Notes: a model not told the origin generated them from the sequence alone. 64,000 nucleotides of DNA from JADGRB01 sp963835825 (GCA_963835825.1 CAWIGZ010000002.1:186001-250000), one strand, 5' to 3'; counted from the stretch's first letter, positions 49,153 through 58,861 are shown. Program-made: numbers and translations.

Positions 49153-50982
49153 ATGCGGACGGGCCTCTTGCTCCGCACGTCTATCTTCTGCTCCTTGACG
49201 CTGGTGGTCGGTTGCGGCGGTGGCTCGAACAAGCCGGCCGCGGCCGCCCCCACGATGACCGTTGTCGGTAGGTCGGGCGGTGCGCTGATGTCGTCCGACG
49301 GTAACCTGGCCGTCGACATTCCGGCGGGGGCGCTGGCCGGCGACGTCACGATCACCACCGAGCCTGCCATGGCCCCGGCGGAAGGAGCGGTCGGGACGGT
49401 TTACGAGATCGGCCCGACTGGAACGCAGTTCGCCATGCCCGTGACGCTGACGCTGCACTACGACGCGGCCGCGCTGAACGGCGCCGGCGAGTCGTCGCTG
49501 CGCGTCGCCACCTACGCGGGCGGCGCCTGGCAGCTCCTGCCCGGCGCGACCGTCGACACCCAGGCGAAGACGGTTTCGGGCGTCACGACCCACCTCTCGC
49601 CCTACGCGATCGTGACCGAGACGGCCGGCAAGACCTGCGCCGCGGTGCAGGCGGCCTATGGGTGCACGGCGACCGGCGCGCCCAGCGGCGGCGGCACGTC
49701 GAGCGGCGGGACCCCCGCACCCAGCACCGGCGGCACGACCACCACCTGTGATCCGCCGACCTGCGCCGGCGCGACGAACGTCTGCGGGCAGTACCCGGGC
49801 GCGACGATGGACAGCTGCGCCGACAGCGCCACCGGCTACTCCGCCGCGTGCTGCTTCGCGGACAACGCCCCGATCTGCTTCGCCATCGGGGGAGCCGGCG
49901 GCGGCTGCACCAGCACCGGGGGCGGGACAACGACCTGCCCCCCGCCGCCCACCTGCTCGTCGACGACGGCCGCAACGGCGTGCGCCGGCTATCCGGGCGC
50001 GACGCTGCAGAACTGCACGGACTCGGCGACCGGTTTCGCGGGGGCCTGCTGCTTCGCGCCCGCCGCGCCAGTCTGCGTGAAGACGGGCGCGGGGCGCGCC
50101 TGCGGCGGGAGCACCAGCGAAGGGACCAGCTGTCCGCCCCCGCCCCGGTGCAGCGACGGCAACCCGTGCGCCGCCTATGTCGGCGCGACCGCGAGCTCGT
50201 GCACCGACACGGCTGATGGCTTCGACGCGACCTGCTGCTTCGCCACGGGAACGCTTCCGATCGCGAGCGGCGGCGGCTCCAGCACCACCGGCGGCGCGGA
50301 CGGCGGCGTCCCGGCGACCGACGCCGGCACGCGCGGCGGCACGGGCGGTTCTCCGGGCGCGGGCGGTACGACGGTCGGCAGCGGTGGCAGCGGCGGGACG
50401 ACGGGCACGATGACGTGCGCGCCGGGGGCGACGTGCACGCCGGGAACGAAGTGCGATCCGGGCTCGACGACGAGCTGCACGGTATGCATGTGCGGCGCCG
50501 ACGGCACCTTGTCCTGCGGGCCATGTGGCAGTGGAACCGGAGCCGGCGGGACGACGGGAGCCGGCGGCAGCGGCACGACGTGCGCGCCGGGGGCGACGTG
50601 CACGCCGGGAACGAAGTGCGACCCGGGCTCGGCGGCGGGTTGCATGACGTGCATGTGCGGCAGCGACGGCACCTTGACGTGTATGCCTTGCGGCGGTGGG
50701 ACCGGAGCGGGTGGAACGACCGGAACCGGCGCAACGGGCGGCACCGCCACCGGTCCCTGTCAGGTGAATTCGATGCCGTCGCCCGACGTCGGCCTCCCCT
50801 GCAGCGTGATCGAGTCCTGTCCCGACGGCAGCAACTACCGCGTCAACTGCGACGGCGCCACCGGCGCGTGCACCTGCTTCGCCAACGGCGCGCCGGCCGC
50901 GACGATGCCGACCATGAGCTGCGCCACCTTCGATCCGCTGGCGGATCTCGTCGCCTGCGGCTTCCCGGCCGGGAAGATCTAG
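49153..50982 (+). CDS. Large Cys-rich lipoprotein with ZU5-like domain
   Basis: A 609-residue surface lipoprotein. A signal peptide ends at lipobox LVVGC. The first domain (GGALMSSDGNLAVDIPAGALAGDVTITTEP, then FAMPVTLTLHYDAAAL) is ZU5-like, a beta-fold found in many secreted bacterial proteins. Then follow three similar Cys modules (CDPPTCAGATNVCGQYPGATMDSC and two more of that pattern with CCFA), each joined by Gly/Ser/Thr linkers, and two 55-residue repeats with APGATCTPGTKCDPGS. The C-terminus is another Cys-rich part. The modular build suggests a disulfide-stabilised cell-surface or adhesion protein. The single frame is intact despite the repeats. Confidence 0.7.
   Translation: MRTGLLLRTSIFCSLTLVVGCGGGSNKPAAAAPTMTVVGRSGGALMSSDGNLAVDIPAGALAGDVTITTEPAMAPAEGAVGTVYEIGPTGTQFAMPVTLTLHYDAAALNGAGESSLRVATYAGGAWQLLPGATVDTQAKTVSGVTTHLSPYAIVTETAGKTCAAVQAAYGCTATGAPSGGGTSSGGTPAPSTGGTTTTCDPPTCAGATNVCGQYPGATMDSCADSATGYSAACCFADNAPICFAIGGAGGGCTSTGGGTTTCPPPPTCSSTTAATACAGYPGATLQNCTDSATGFAGACCFAPAAPVCVKTGAGRACGGSTSEGTSCPPPPRCSDGNPCAAYVGATASSCTDTADGFDATCCFATGTLPIASGGGSSTTGGADGGVPATDAGTRGGTGGSPGAGGTTVGSGGSGGTTGTMTCAPGATCTPGTKCDPGSTTSCTVCMCGADGTLSCGPCGSGTGAGGTTGAGGSGTTCAPGATCTPGTKCDPGSAAGCMTCMCGSDGTLTCMPCGGGTGAGGTTGTGATGGTATGPCQVNSMPSPDVGLPCSVIESCPDGSNYRVNCDGATGACTCFANGAPAATMPTMSCATFDPLADLVACGFPAGKI
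50413..50742 (+). repeat. Two tandem 165-bp repeats inside the ZU5 lipoprotein gene
   Basis: The block starting TGCGCGCCGGGGGCGACGTG appears at about 50415 and again at 50580, exactly 165 bases (55 codons) apart. The two copies encode near-identical modules, C-x5-C-T-P-G-T-K-C-D-P-G-S-x8-C-M-C, separated by a Gly/Thr linker. The in-frame period indicates a recent duplication of a Cys-rich module. Confidence 0.8.
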
Positions 50983-51046
50983 GCCGCCACCCGCCGGAGC
51001 CTGTCGAAAACTTGCGCTGCCGATCGGAGGGGCCGAGCATGAGGGC

Positions 51047-51946
51047 GTGGCGCCCAGCCTGGACCTCGGGATCCAGCAGTTCCTCGATCACCTGCGGGTC
51101 GAACGGGAGCTGACGCCGGCGACGGTGGAGGCCTACGGGCGCGACCTGGCGCGCTTCGCGCACTTCGCTTGCGGGCGGACCATCTCGCGCGCCGACAACA
51201 TCAACACCATCGACATCCTCGATTTCTTGGTGCACCTCAACGAGCGCAAGCTGTCGGCGCGCTCGCAGGCGCGGCGGCTGGTGGCGCTGCGACAGCTCTT
51301 CAAGTTCTTGAAGGCCGAGCGGATCATCACCACCGATCCGACGGAGGAGGTCGACCTGCCGCGCTTCGGCCGCAAGCTCCCCGATTACCTGACCATCGCC
51401 GAGGTCGACAGCCTGCTGGCGGCGCCCGACCGGCGCACACCGCGCGGCGGGCGTGACGGCGCGATGATCGAGACGCTGTACGCCACCGGCCTCCGCGTCT
51501 CGGAGCTCTGCAAGCTGCGGATGCGTGACGTCAACTTCGACGCCGGTTACCTGATGGCGGTCGGCAAGGGGCGCAAGGAGCGGCTGGTCCCCGTCGGTGA
51601 GGCGGCGCTGGAATCGATCCGCACGTACGTGGAGACGATCCGCGCGAAGTTCGTGGGCGCGCGCGCGACCGACACGCTCTTTCTCACCCACCACGGGCGG
51701 GCCATGACCCGGCAGGGGTTCTGGAAGCTGCTGGGGCGCTACGCGGTCGCGGCCGGCATCCGCAAGCGGATCTCGCCCCACAAGCTGCGCCACTCGTTCG
51801 CCACCCACCTCGTCGAGCGCGGCGCCGATCTGCGCTCGGTGCAGGCGATGCTGGGGCACACCGACATCGGCACGACGGAGATCTACACCCACGTCTCGCG
51901 CGGCCACCTGCGCTCGGTCTACGACCGCTTCCACCCGCGCGCGTGA
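51047..51946 (+). CDS. xerD: Tyrosine recombinase XerD
   Basis: A 299-residue recombinase that resolves chromosome dimers at dif together with XerC. The N-terminal SAM-like domain (QFLDHLRVERELTPATVEAYGRDLARF) is followed by the catalytic domain with R150, K174, H245, R248, H271 and nucleophile Y280 (ATGLRVSELCKL, HKLRHSFATHLVERGADLRSVQAMLGHTDIGTTEIYTHV). Its ending DRFHPRA is XerD-like. No dif-like site was noticed next to it, nor integron or phage genes, so it is more likely the housekeeping recombinase. Confidence 0.9.
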   Translation: MAPSLDLGIQQFLDHLRVERELTPATVEAYGRDLARFAHFACGRTISRADNINTIDILDFLVHLNERKLSARSQARRLVALRQLFKFLKAERIITTDPTEEVDLPRFGRKLPDYLTIAEVDSLLAAPDRRTPRGGRDGAMIETLYATGLRVSELCKLRMRDVNFDAGYLMAVGKGRKERLVPVGEAALESIRTYVETIRAKFVGARATDTLFLTHHGRAMTRQGFWKLLGRYAVAAGIRKRISPHKLRHSFATHLVERGADLRSVQAMLGHTDIGTTEIYTHVSRGHLRSVYDRFHPRA

Positions 51947-52071
51947 GCAGCGTGACCCGGTCGAAGTCTCATCGGAAGGTCGTGGCGTCTCAGGTTTTTG
52001 AGGCGCGGTCTGGCGATCTTCGCAGGGGATGTAGCGTGGCGGCTGGTCCAGGACTTGCTGCTTCCACCGGC

Positions 52072-52491
52072 ATGCGAATCCTCTCTCTCTTTTTCACGGC
52101 GACCCTGGCGATCGGTCTCGGAGCTGGATGCAGCTCGACTCTCGGTTCGAACGATGGCGGCACCGGGGGCAGCGGGACAGGCACCGGGGGCTCGGGCGGC
52201 GCGAGCGGCAGCATGTCCTGCAGCCCCGTCTGCGGCAGCGGCACCATCTGCGTCGCGACCGGAACCGAGGGGGGCGCGGTGATCATGCCCGACGACGCGG
52301 GGGTCTGTCCGTCCGGTCGCCACCTCAGCGGAGACTTCTGCGTCAACGATCTCGCCTATGCCTGCCTGGCGATCCCCGCCGGCTGCGCCGGGACGGTCAC
52401 CTGTGCCTGCGCCTCGTCGCTCTGCCCGGCGCTGCACCTTTGCGGGGAGCCGTCAGGCGGCATCCTCTCCTGCATCGAACCGGTTCCCTAG
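52072..52491 (+). CDS. Small Cys-rich lipoprotein
   Basis: A 139-residue lipoprotein. The signal peptide MRILSLFFTATLAIGLGAGC has a lipobox Cys, followed by a Gly/Thr/Ser linker. The mature domain has 12 Cys after the linker (CSPVCGSGTICV, CPSGRHLSGDFC, CAGTVTCACASSLC), pointing to many disulfides. Function is unknown; the architecture matches the other surface lipoproteins of this window. Confidence 0.62.
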   Translation: MRILSLFFTATLAIGLGAGCSSTLGSNDGGTGGSGTGTGGSGGASGSMSCSPVCGSGTICVATGTEGGAVIMPDDAGVCPSGRHLSGDFCVNDLAYACLAIPAGCAGTVTCACASSLCPALHLCGEPSGGILSCIEPVP

Positions 52492-52536
52492 GTCGTCCCG
52501 TCCATCTCGCGGCCGGGCTCTGCTAATTTGGCGAGC

Positions 52537-53784
52537 GTGACGGCTCTTCTCTGTCTGGACGGCTCCCGGGTACGGGCCCCGCGCGTGGCTCTGCTGGGGC
52601 TCGTGCTGGTCGGTTGCGGCGGTGGTCGGGTGGCCGGGCCGCCGGTGAAGACTGCCGCAACCGCCGCGCCGGCAGCCCCGCCGTCTCCTGCGCCGGCACT
52701 TGCAGCGGCAGCGGCACCGGCGCCGGCCCACGCGGCCTTCCGCCTGCGCCTCTGCAGCGAGCCCCCGGTGCACCTGCAGGGGCCGCCCGGCGTCGCGCAG
52801 TCGCGGGGCTGCGTCGTGACGTTCACGCAGGCGCTGACCGATCCGGCGACGATCCGCTTCCTGGGGGCCGACAAGGTCGCGCGCCGGTACCTGGTTTACG
52901 CGCCCGCCAACCTGCCGCCGCGCCCCGCGCCCGTCGTGCTCGTGTTCCCCGGCTATTCGACCAGCGCCGAGGCCGTCGCCTTTTACAACACGCACACGCG
53001 GTTCGAGACGTTGGCCGATCGAGACGGGTTCATCGTCGTCTACGGCAACGGCCTGCCGAACCCGCCCAACGCCCGCGAACGGGTCGCCGTGCCGAAGGGC
53101 GGCTTTCTCCAGGGCTGTCTGGCCGCGCACGCGGGGGAGGGCGTCGACGTCCAGTACGTCCGGCAGATCCTCGCGCAGCTGCAGACGGAGCTGCCGATCG
53201 ATCGCGCTCGCGTCTACGCCACCGGGCTCTCCGCCGGCGGCGGCATGTCCTTTCAACTGGCGCTCGAGGCCCCCGATCTGGTGGCCGCCATCGCGCCGGT
53301 GGCCGGGCTGCCCTTTCAACCGCGCGGGCCGTGGCTGCACGCCTGTCACCCGGAGCCGGGACACGACGCCGTCTCGATCGCCATGCTGGGCGCCACCGCC
53401 GATCCGTTCATCAGCTACGGCCCCGGCGGCTCGCGCGAGTACCCGTTGGCGCGCTACCCTGGCATGGAGCAGACCCGCGACGCCTGGCTGGCGGCGATGG
53501 GGCTCTCCGGGCCGCCCGAGATCGACCGGTTTCCCGACGTCGTTCAGGGCGACTCGTACACGCCGCAGACCGGGCGCGCCACCAGCACGATCGAGCGCCA
53601 GCGTTACCGGCCGGGGCCGGACGGGCGCGAGCTCTGGTACTACAAGGCCGAGGGGATGGGGCACGCCTGGCCGAGTCCGACGCAGTCGTGGGCCGGCATC
53701 TGGCCCCGGTTCGGCAAGACGAACCAGGACGTCGACTTCGCCGACGAGGCCTGGACGTTCTTCCAGCGTCACGTCAAACGCTGA
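52537..53784 (+). CDS. Esterase/PHB depolymerase family lipoprotein
   Basis: A secreted alpha/beta hydrolase of about 415 residues. The N-terminus has a hydrophobic stretch ending LVLVGC, then an Ala/Pro linker of about 40 residues. The catalytic domain starts ARRYLVYAPANLPPRPAPVVLVFPGYSTS; the nucleophile Ser is in YATGLSAGGGMSF, the acid Asp probably in GATADPFISYG and the His in AEGMGHAWPSP. These are the signs of the LpqC/poly(3-hydroxybutyrate) depolymerase and feruloyl-esterase group; the true substrate cannot be told from sequence. GTG 52537 is preferred to TTG 52528. Confidence 0.78.
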   Translation: MTALLCLDGSRVRAPRVALLGLVLVGCGGGRVAGPPVKTAATAAPAAPPSPAPALAAAAAPAPAHAAFRLRLCSEPPVHLQGPPGVAQSRGCVVTFTQALTDPATIRFLGADKVARRYLVYAPANLPPRPAPVVLVFPGYSTSAEAVAFYNTHTRFETLADRDGFIVVYGNGLPNPPNARERVAVPKGGFLQGCLAAHAGEGVDVQYVRQILAQLQTELPIDRARVYATGLSAGGGMSFQLALEAPDLVAAIAPVAGLPFQPRGPWLHACHPEPGHDAVSIAMLGATADPFISYGPGGSREYPLARYPGMEQTRDAWLAAMGLSGPPEIDRFPDVVQGDSYTPQTGRATSTIERQRYRPGPDGRELWYYKAEGMGHAWPSPTQSWAGIWPRFGKTNQDVDFADEAWTFFQRHVKR

Positions 53785-53877
53785 TGGCGCCCGCCGGCGC
53801 GCCGGCGACGTTTGCGCGCGCGAACGTCGTTTGACAGCGCCGGCGCCTCTGCCCAAACTTCCGGCCTCGGAGGGGCA

Positions 53878-54591
53878 ATGGACGAACGTGTCACGCGGGT
53901 GCGGGAGATTCTCGGGCTTCGCCGGCTGCCGATCAAAATCGGCTTCCTGGACAAGCTGCCGGCGGCGCTGCCACGCTGGGTCGGGGGTCCGGTCGCGGCG
54001 GGCTGCGTGTTCTGGGACGCCGCGATGGACGGCCGGAGCTTCTACACGATTGCCGCCGACCACTGGAACTGCGCGGTCGGCAGCCACGTTCACCAGATCC
54101 GCCCGCCCGCCGATCGCACCGGGGAACTGGACGCCACCGTCGAGTTCATGATCGAGACGCGCTACCTCGACGCGGCCGAGGCGGCGGCGATCCCCACGCT
54201 GGAACGCGAGCCCGGCGCGGTGGCCTACGCGCCCGCCTCCAGCGACGCCTTCGAGGCCGACGTCATCCTCATGGCGGCCACCCCGGGGGCCCTGGTGCTG
54301 ATCCAGGACGCCGCCCGCCGCGCCGGCATCGGCGGCGAGGGGTTGGTCCCGGCGACGCGTCCGAGCTGCGCGACGCTTCCGTCCGCGGTCAAGACCCAGG
54401 CGCTGTCGCTCGCCTTCGGCTGCAAGAGCAACCGCGTCTTCACCCAGATCGGCGCCGACGAGGCCTACGCCGCCCTCCCGGCGCGCAAGTGGGACGCGTT
54501 CGTCGACAAGCTCTACGAAGTGCAGCGGGCGACGCTGACGATGGGGACCTACTTCCAGGCCCACGCGGCCAAGTTCTCCGGCCGGAAATAG
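53878..54591 (+). CDS. DUF169 family protein
   Basis: A 237-residue cytoplasmic protein. It matches DUF169: the opening LGLRRLPIKIGFLD, the Cys/Trp-rich GCVFWDAAMDGRSFYTIAADHWNCAVGSH, and the later TRPSCATLPSAV and LAFGCKSNRVFT, with Cys residues at conserved places. DUF169 proteins are often next to iron-sulfur or redox genes and their function is open. GGAGGGG before ATG 53878 supports the start. It stands between two hydrolase genes with no obvious link. Confidence 0.78.
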   Translation: MDERVTRVREILGLRRLPIKIGFLDKLPAALPRWVGGPVAAGCVFWDAAMDGRSFYTIAADHWNCAVGSHVHQIRPPADRTGELDATVEFMIETRYLDAAEAAAIPTLEREPGAVAYAPASSDAFEADVILMAATPGALVLIQDAARRAGIGGEGLVPATRPSCATLPSAVKTQALSLAFGCKSNRVFTQIGADEAYAALPARKWDAFVDKLYEVQRATLTMGTYFQAHAAKFSGRK

Positions 54592-54671
54592 AAAACGCGC
54601 CCAACCGTCCCTTGTCGGCGCGGTTTCGCCGCCCATATTCTCCTCGCGGTCACGAGGCCGCGGAGGCGACG

Positions 54672-55556
54672 ATGGCGAACGCGGCACCCGGGGCGAACGG
54701 CAAGGCGGCAGCGACGATCACCGAGCACGAGGCGGAGCAGGTCGCGCTCGCCAACGGAACGGGACGGACGCCGGTGGTCTTCGTCCACGGGCTCTGGCTG
54801 TTGCCGAGCAGCTGGGATCGCTGGGCCACCCTGTTCGAGGAAGCGGGCTTCACGGCGCTGACGCCCGGGTGGCCCGACGATCCGGAGACGGTCGCCGAGG
54901 CCAACGCCCACCCGGAGGTGATGGCCGGCAAGACGGTCGGGCAGGTGGCCGACCACTTCGCGGCGATCGCCGGGAAGCTGACCCAGCGGCCGGTGGTGAT
55001 CGGGCACTCGTTCGGCGGGCTGCTGGCCCAGATCCTGGCGGGGCGGGGGCTCTCGGCGGCGACGGTGGCGATCGATCCGGCCCCCTTCCGGGGGGTGTTG
55101 CCGCTGCCGTTCTCGGCGCTCAAGTCGGCATGGCCGGTTCTCGGCAACCCGGCCAACCGGAAGCGAGCTATCCCCCTCACCTACGAACAGTTTCGCTTCG
55201 CCTTCGCGAACGCCGTCCCGGAAGCGGAGGCGCAGGAGCTCTACAAGTCCTTCGCCGTCCCGGCCTCGGGGGCGCCGCTGTTTCAGGCGGCCGCCGCCAA
55301 CCTGAACCCCTGGACGGAGGCCAAGGTCGACACGGAGAACCCGGAGCGGGGGCCGCTGCTCATCATCTCGGGGCAGAAGGACCACACCGTCCCCTGGGCC
55401 ATCGCCAACGCGTCGTTCAAGCAGCAGCAGAAGAACGAGAGCGTCACCGAGATCATCGAGATCCCGAACCGCGGGCACGCCCTGACCATCGACAGTGGCT
55501 GGCGCGAGGTGGCCGACACCGCGTTGAAGTTCATCCGACGCTTCATCCCCGCGTAG
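54672..55556 (+). CDS. Alpha/beta hydrolase
   Basis: A 294-residue cytoplasmic hydrolase of the alpha/beta fold. Oxyanion strand VVFVHGLWLLPSSWDRW, nucleophile Ser in VVIGHSFGGLLAQ, acid Asp in ISGQKDHTVPW and His in PNRGHALTID are all present. It resembles esterase/epoxide-hydrolase-like enzymes of unknown substrate. The stop (55554-55556) is at once followed by EGF-like repeat code in another frame, which is abrupt and suspicious for a rearrangement or assembly join. Confidence 0.83.
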   Translation: MANAAPGANGKAAATITEHEAEQVALANGTGRTPVVFVHGLWLLPSSWDRWATLFEEAGFTALTPGWPDDPETVAEANAHPEVMAGKTVGQVADHFAAIAGKLTQRPVVIGHSFGGLLAQILAGRGLSAATVAIDPAPFRGVLPLPFSALKSAWPVLGNPANRKRAIPLTYEQFRFAFANAVPEAEAQELYKSFAVPASGAPLFQAAAANLNPWTEAKVDTENPERGPLLIISGQKDHTVPWAIANASFKQQQKNESVTEIIEIPNRGHALTIDSGWREVADTALKFIRRFIPA

Positions 55557-57068
55557 CGGCCTGCACCAACACCGCGGGCTCCCACACCTGCGGCGCCTGC
55601 CCGGCGGGCTACTCGGGCACCGGTGCCGGCACCTGCACGGACATCGACGAATGCGCCACCAGCAACGGCGGCTGCGACCCGCTCACCACCTGCACCAACA
55701 CGCCCGGCTCACGCACCTGCGGCGACTGTCCCACGGGCTACACGGGCACCGGCGCCACCGGCTGCACCGACGTCGACGAATGCCTCACCAACAACGGCGG
55801 CTGCGACGTGTTGTCGACCTGCATGAACACCGGCCGGCGGGCGCGTGTGCAGTCCCTGCCCGAGCGGGTATTCGGGGACCGGCGACACCATCTGCACGGA
55901 CATCGACGAATGTGCCGCCGGAACCGCCACCTGTGACCCGCTGGTAACCTGTTCGAACACGGCCGGGAGCTACACCTGCGGCGATTGTCCGACCGGCTAT
56001 ACCGGCGGCGGCGCGACGGGCTGCATGGACATCAATGAATGTCTGACCGCCAACGGCGGCTGCGACCGCTCGCCACCTGCACCAACACGCCCGGCTCGCG
56101 CACCTGCGGCGCTTGTCCAAGCGGCTACTCGGGCACGGGAGCGACGATGTGCATCGACATCGACGAATGCCTCACCAACAACGGCGGCTGCGACCCGCTC
56201 GCGACCTGCACCAACACACCCGGCTCGCCACACCTGCGGCGGTTGCCCGGCGGGGTACACGGGCGGCGGTGCGACCGGCTGCACGGACATCAACGAATGC
56301 CTCACCGGCAACGGCGGTTGCGACGCCCTCACCACCTGCACCAACACACCCGGGCTCCCGCACCTGTGGCGCCTGTCCGACCGGCTACACGGGCACCGGC
56401 GCCACCTCCTGCGTCGACATCAACGAATGCCTCACCGGCAACGGCGGCTGCGACGCGCTCACCACCTGCACCAACACCCCGGGCTCCCACACCTGCGGGG
56501 CCTGTCCGGCGGGCTACACGGGCACCGGCGCCACCTCCTGCGTCGACATCAATGAATGCCTCACCGGCAACGGCGGCTGCGACGCGCTCACCACCTGCAC
56601 CAACACCCCGGGCTCCCGCATCTGCGGCGCCTGCCGACAGGCTACTCAGGCACCGGCGCCACCTCCTGCGTCGACATCAATGAATGCCTCACCGCCAACG
56701 GGGGCTGCGACGCGCTCAGCTACCTGCACCAACACCCCGGGCTCGCGCGTCTGTGGCGCCTGCCCGACGGGCTACACGGGGACCGGCGCCACCTCCTGCG
56801 TCGACATCAACGAATGCCTCACCGCCAACGGCGGCTGCGACGCGCTCACCACCTGCACCAACACGCCGGGCTCCCGCACCTGTGGCGCCTGCCCGACGGG
56901 GTACACGGGGACCGGCGCCACCTCCTGCGTCGACATCAACGAATGCCTCACCAGCCAACGGCGGCTGCGACGCGCTCACCACCTGCACCAACACGCCGGG
57001 CTCGCCGCACCTGTGGCGCCTGCCCGACGGGGTACACGGGGACCGGCGCCACCGCCTGCGTGAACACC
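55557..57068 (+). pseudogene. EGF-like (Ca-binding type) repeat array, broken and lacking its N-terminus
   Basis: A tandem array of 129-bp units, each coding a 43-residue EGF-like module with the Ca-binding start D-[IV]-[DN]-E-C and six Cys (DINECLTGNGGC, TCTNTPGSRTC, GACPTGYTGTG). Eleven D-x-[DN]-E-C starts are found, at 55640, 55769, 55899, 56028, 56156, 56286, 56416, 56545, 56673, 56803 and 56932. Gaps of 128, 129 and 130 show that single-base indels break the frame repeatedly. The first unit is cut in its middle and no signal peptide or start precedes it. Such proteins are secreted, usually adhesive. The state may be true decay or poor assembly of a repeat. Confidence 0.8.
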
Positions 57069-57071
57069 TGC

Positions 57072-58817
57072 CTACGGCAGGCGAGGGGTGGACGGGGGCA
57101 GGCGAGGTTCGCGCGGCGGGTCGGGAGTCGGCGGCGGGTCGGCCAGGCCCTCGCCCACCGCTTCGCCGGAGAGCTCGGGCGTCGGCGGCAGCGTTGCGTC
57201 TTCATCCGGCGACGGCTCGTGGTGGTGGCGCCGCGCGCGCGCCGGCTGGGGATCGCGGGCGCCGGCCCCTTCGCCGACCGCCACCGACGAGCGCTCGCGT
57301 GCCGCTGGTTTCGGTGACGGGGTCGGGGTGGGCACGGCGGCGGGTGGCGAGGGGGGCGGCGGCGTCTGGGGGAGCTGGGCGACAGGCGCCCCCGGGGCCG
57401 CGCGCCCGACGACGACGAGCCGCTTCGCCCCGCCGTCGAACCGCACCAGCAGCGCCGCGATCGCCGTCAAACCGGCGACCACCGCCGTCCGGCGCAGCCA
57501 GACGCGCCGGCCGCGCGCGGAGGTCCGCGACGACAGGTGGCGTCCCGTGGGCGCCTCCGGCGCGGCGGTGGGCGCGTCCGTCCTGTCAGCCTCGGCCGGT
57601 GGCGGAACACCGGGCTCGGCGCCCGCCGCCGCGGCCGGCGGCGTCGCCTCCGCCGGCGCCGCCTCCGCTTCGACGGCCTGCGCCGGTGTGGCCCGCGCCG
57701 TCGTCGCCGGTGCCGGCGTCGCCTCCACGACGATCGGCTGCAAGGGGGTGTGCGCTCGCTGGGCCTCCGGCGGCGTCGCCTCGGGCTCGGGATCGCGCGC
57801 GGGTGGTGCCATCGGAATGTCCGCGCCCACCTCCAGCCGCGAGCTCGCCTCGATCAGCCCCTGCCGCTCGGCGCGCTCGGCGGCGAACGCCAGCGACACG
57901 ACCCGCCCCAGGCTACGCGCGTGGGAGTCCTCCAGGCCGACCAGCACGCGCTCGAGATCCTCCTCCATCTCGGCGGCGGTCTGGTACCGATAATGGGGAT
58001 TGGGGTGCAGGGCCTGCTCGCAGATCGAATCGAGCCCGGGCGGGATTCCGGCGTCCAGCGGCAGCGGCGGAAACGGCAAGCCGGCGGCGAGCTGGGAAAC
58101 GATCTGCACGTCGTTCATCCCCTGCCACATCCGTTTTCCGGCCAGCATCTCCCAGAGCATCACGCCGACGGAGAACAGGTCGGCGCGGCGATCGACCTCC
58201 ACCGGCTGCAGCTGCTCGGGCGCCATGTACGCCAGCTTCCCTTTCAGCGCGCCGGGGCGGGTGTGGTGCGACGCGGCCAGGGTCTTGGCGACGCCGAAAT
58301 CGACCAGCTTCACCTGGCCGTCGTACGTCACGAACACGTTGTGCGGGCTGACGTCGCGGTGCACGACCTCCAGCGGCTTGCCCTCGAGATCGGTCAGCGT
58401 ATGCGCGTGCTCGAGGCCGGACAGCACGCTCGTCAAGATCCGCAGCCGCAACGGCACGCTCAGCTCGTCGGTGCCGCGCAGGCGATTCATCACCCGGGTC
58501 AACGGCTGGCCGTCGAGGTACTCCATGGCGATCGTCGCCTCGGCACCGTGGGCCAGCACCTCGTACGTCCGCACCACGTTCGGATGATTCATGCGCACCG
58601 AGAGGCGCGCCTCATCCAGGAACATCGTCATGAAGTCGGGATCGGTCGCCAGCTCGGGCCAGATCCGCTTCAACACCACCAGGCGCCTCGCGCCGCAGCC
58701 GGCGTCCATCATCGCCAGCAACACCTCCGCCATCCCCCCGCGCCCGATCTGAGCGATCGGCTGATACCGGGGACCGCGCAGTCTCGCCAGCGGATCGATG
58801 GTGCGGACCGTCAACAC
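57072..58817 (-). CDS. Membrane-anchored Ser/Thr protein kinase (Hanks type)
   Basis: A 581-residue kinase. The N-terminal catalytic domain has the glycine loop IGRGGMAEV (24-32), Lys50 in VVLKRIWPE, the catalytic HRDVSPHN (D155) and DFG (173-175), and APEQL. The HRDxxPxN loop and the ASHHTRPGALKGKLAYMAPEQ activation segment are typical of myxobacterial PKNs. Residues 300-430 are Ala/Pro/Glu-rich and probably disordered; a single membrane helix (TAVVAGLTAIAALLV) lies near residue 440, followed by a Pro-rich periplasmic tail of about 115 residues. Start is TTG 58817 or the adjacent GTG. The stop lies four bases from the EGF array on the other strand. Confidence 0.9.
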   Translation of the reverse strand: MLTVRTIDPLARLRGPRYQPIAQIGRGGMAEVLLAMMDAGCGARRLVVLKRIWPELATDPDFMTMFLDEARLSVRMNHPNVVRTYEVLAHGAEATIAMEYLDGQPLTRVMNRLRGTDELSVPLRLRILTSVLSGLEHAHTLTDLEGKPLEVVHRDVSPHNVFVTYDGQVKLVDFGVAKTLAASHHTRPGALKGKLAYMAPEQLQPVEVDRRADLFSVGVMLWEMLAGKRMWQGMNDVQIVSQLAAGLPFPPLPLDAGIPPGLDSICEQALHPNPHYRYQTAAEMEEDLERVLVGLEDSHARSLGRVVSLAFAAERAERQGLIEASSRLEVGADIPMAPPARDPEPEATPPEAQRAHTPLQPIVVEATPAPATTARATPAQAVEAEAAPAEATPPAAAAGAEPGVPPPAEADRTDAPTAAPEAPTGRHLSSRTSARGRRVWLRRTAVVAGLTAIAALLVRFDGGAKRLVVVGRAAPGAPVAQLPQTPPPPSPPAAVPTPTPSPKPAARERSSVAVGEGAGARDPQPARARRHHHEPSPDEDATLPPTPELSGEAVGEGLADPPPTPDPPREPRLPPSTPRLP

Positions 58818-58861
58818 AGCCTTCGCTGTGTACCACCATCCGTGTAAATCAGGGGTTACGA

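Noticed and set aside
51047..51946. Phage or integron integrase
   Set aside because: The protein is XerD-like throughout, with no attachment-site repeats, cassette genes or phage genes around it.
55557..57068. CRISPR array
   Set aside because: The repeat is 129 bp, coding in character, with no unique spacers, and translates to EGF-like modules.
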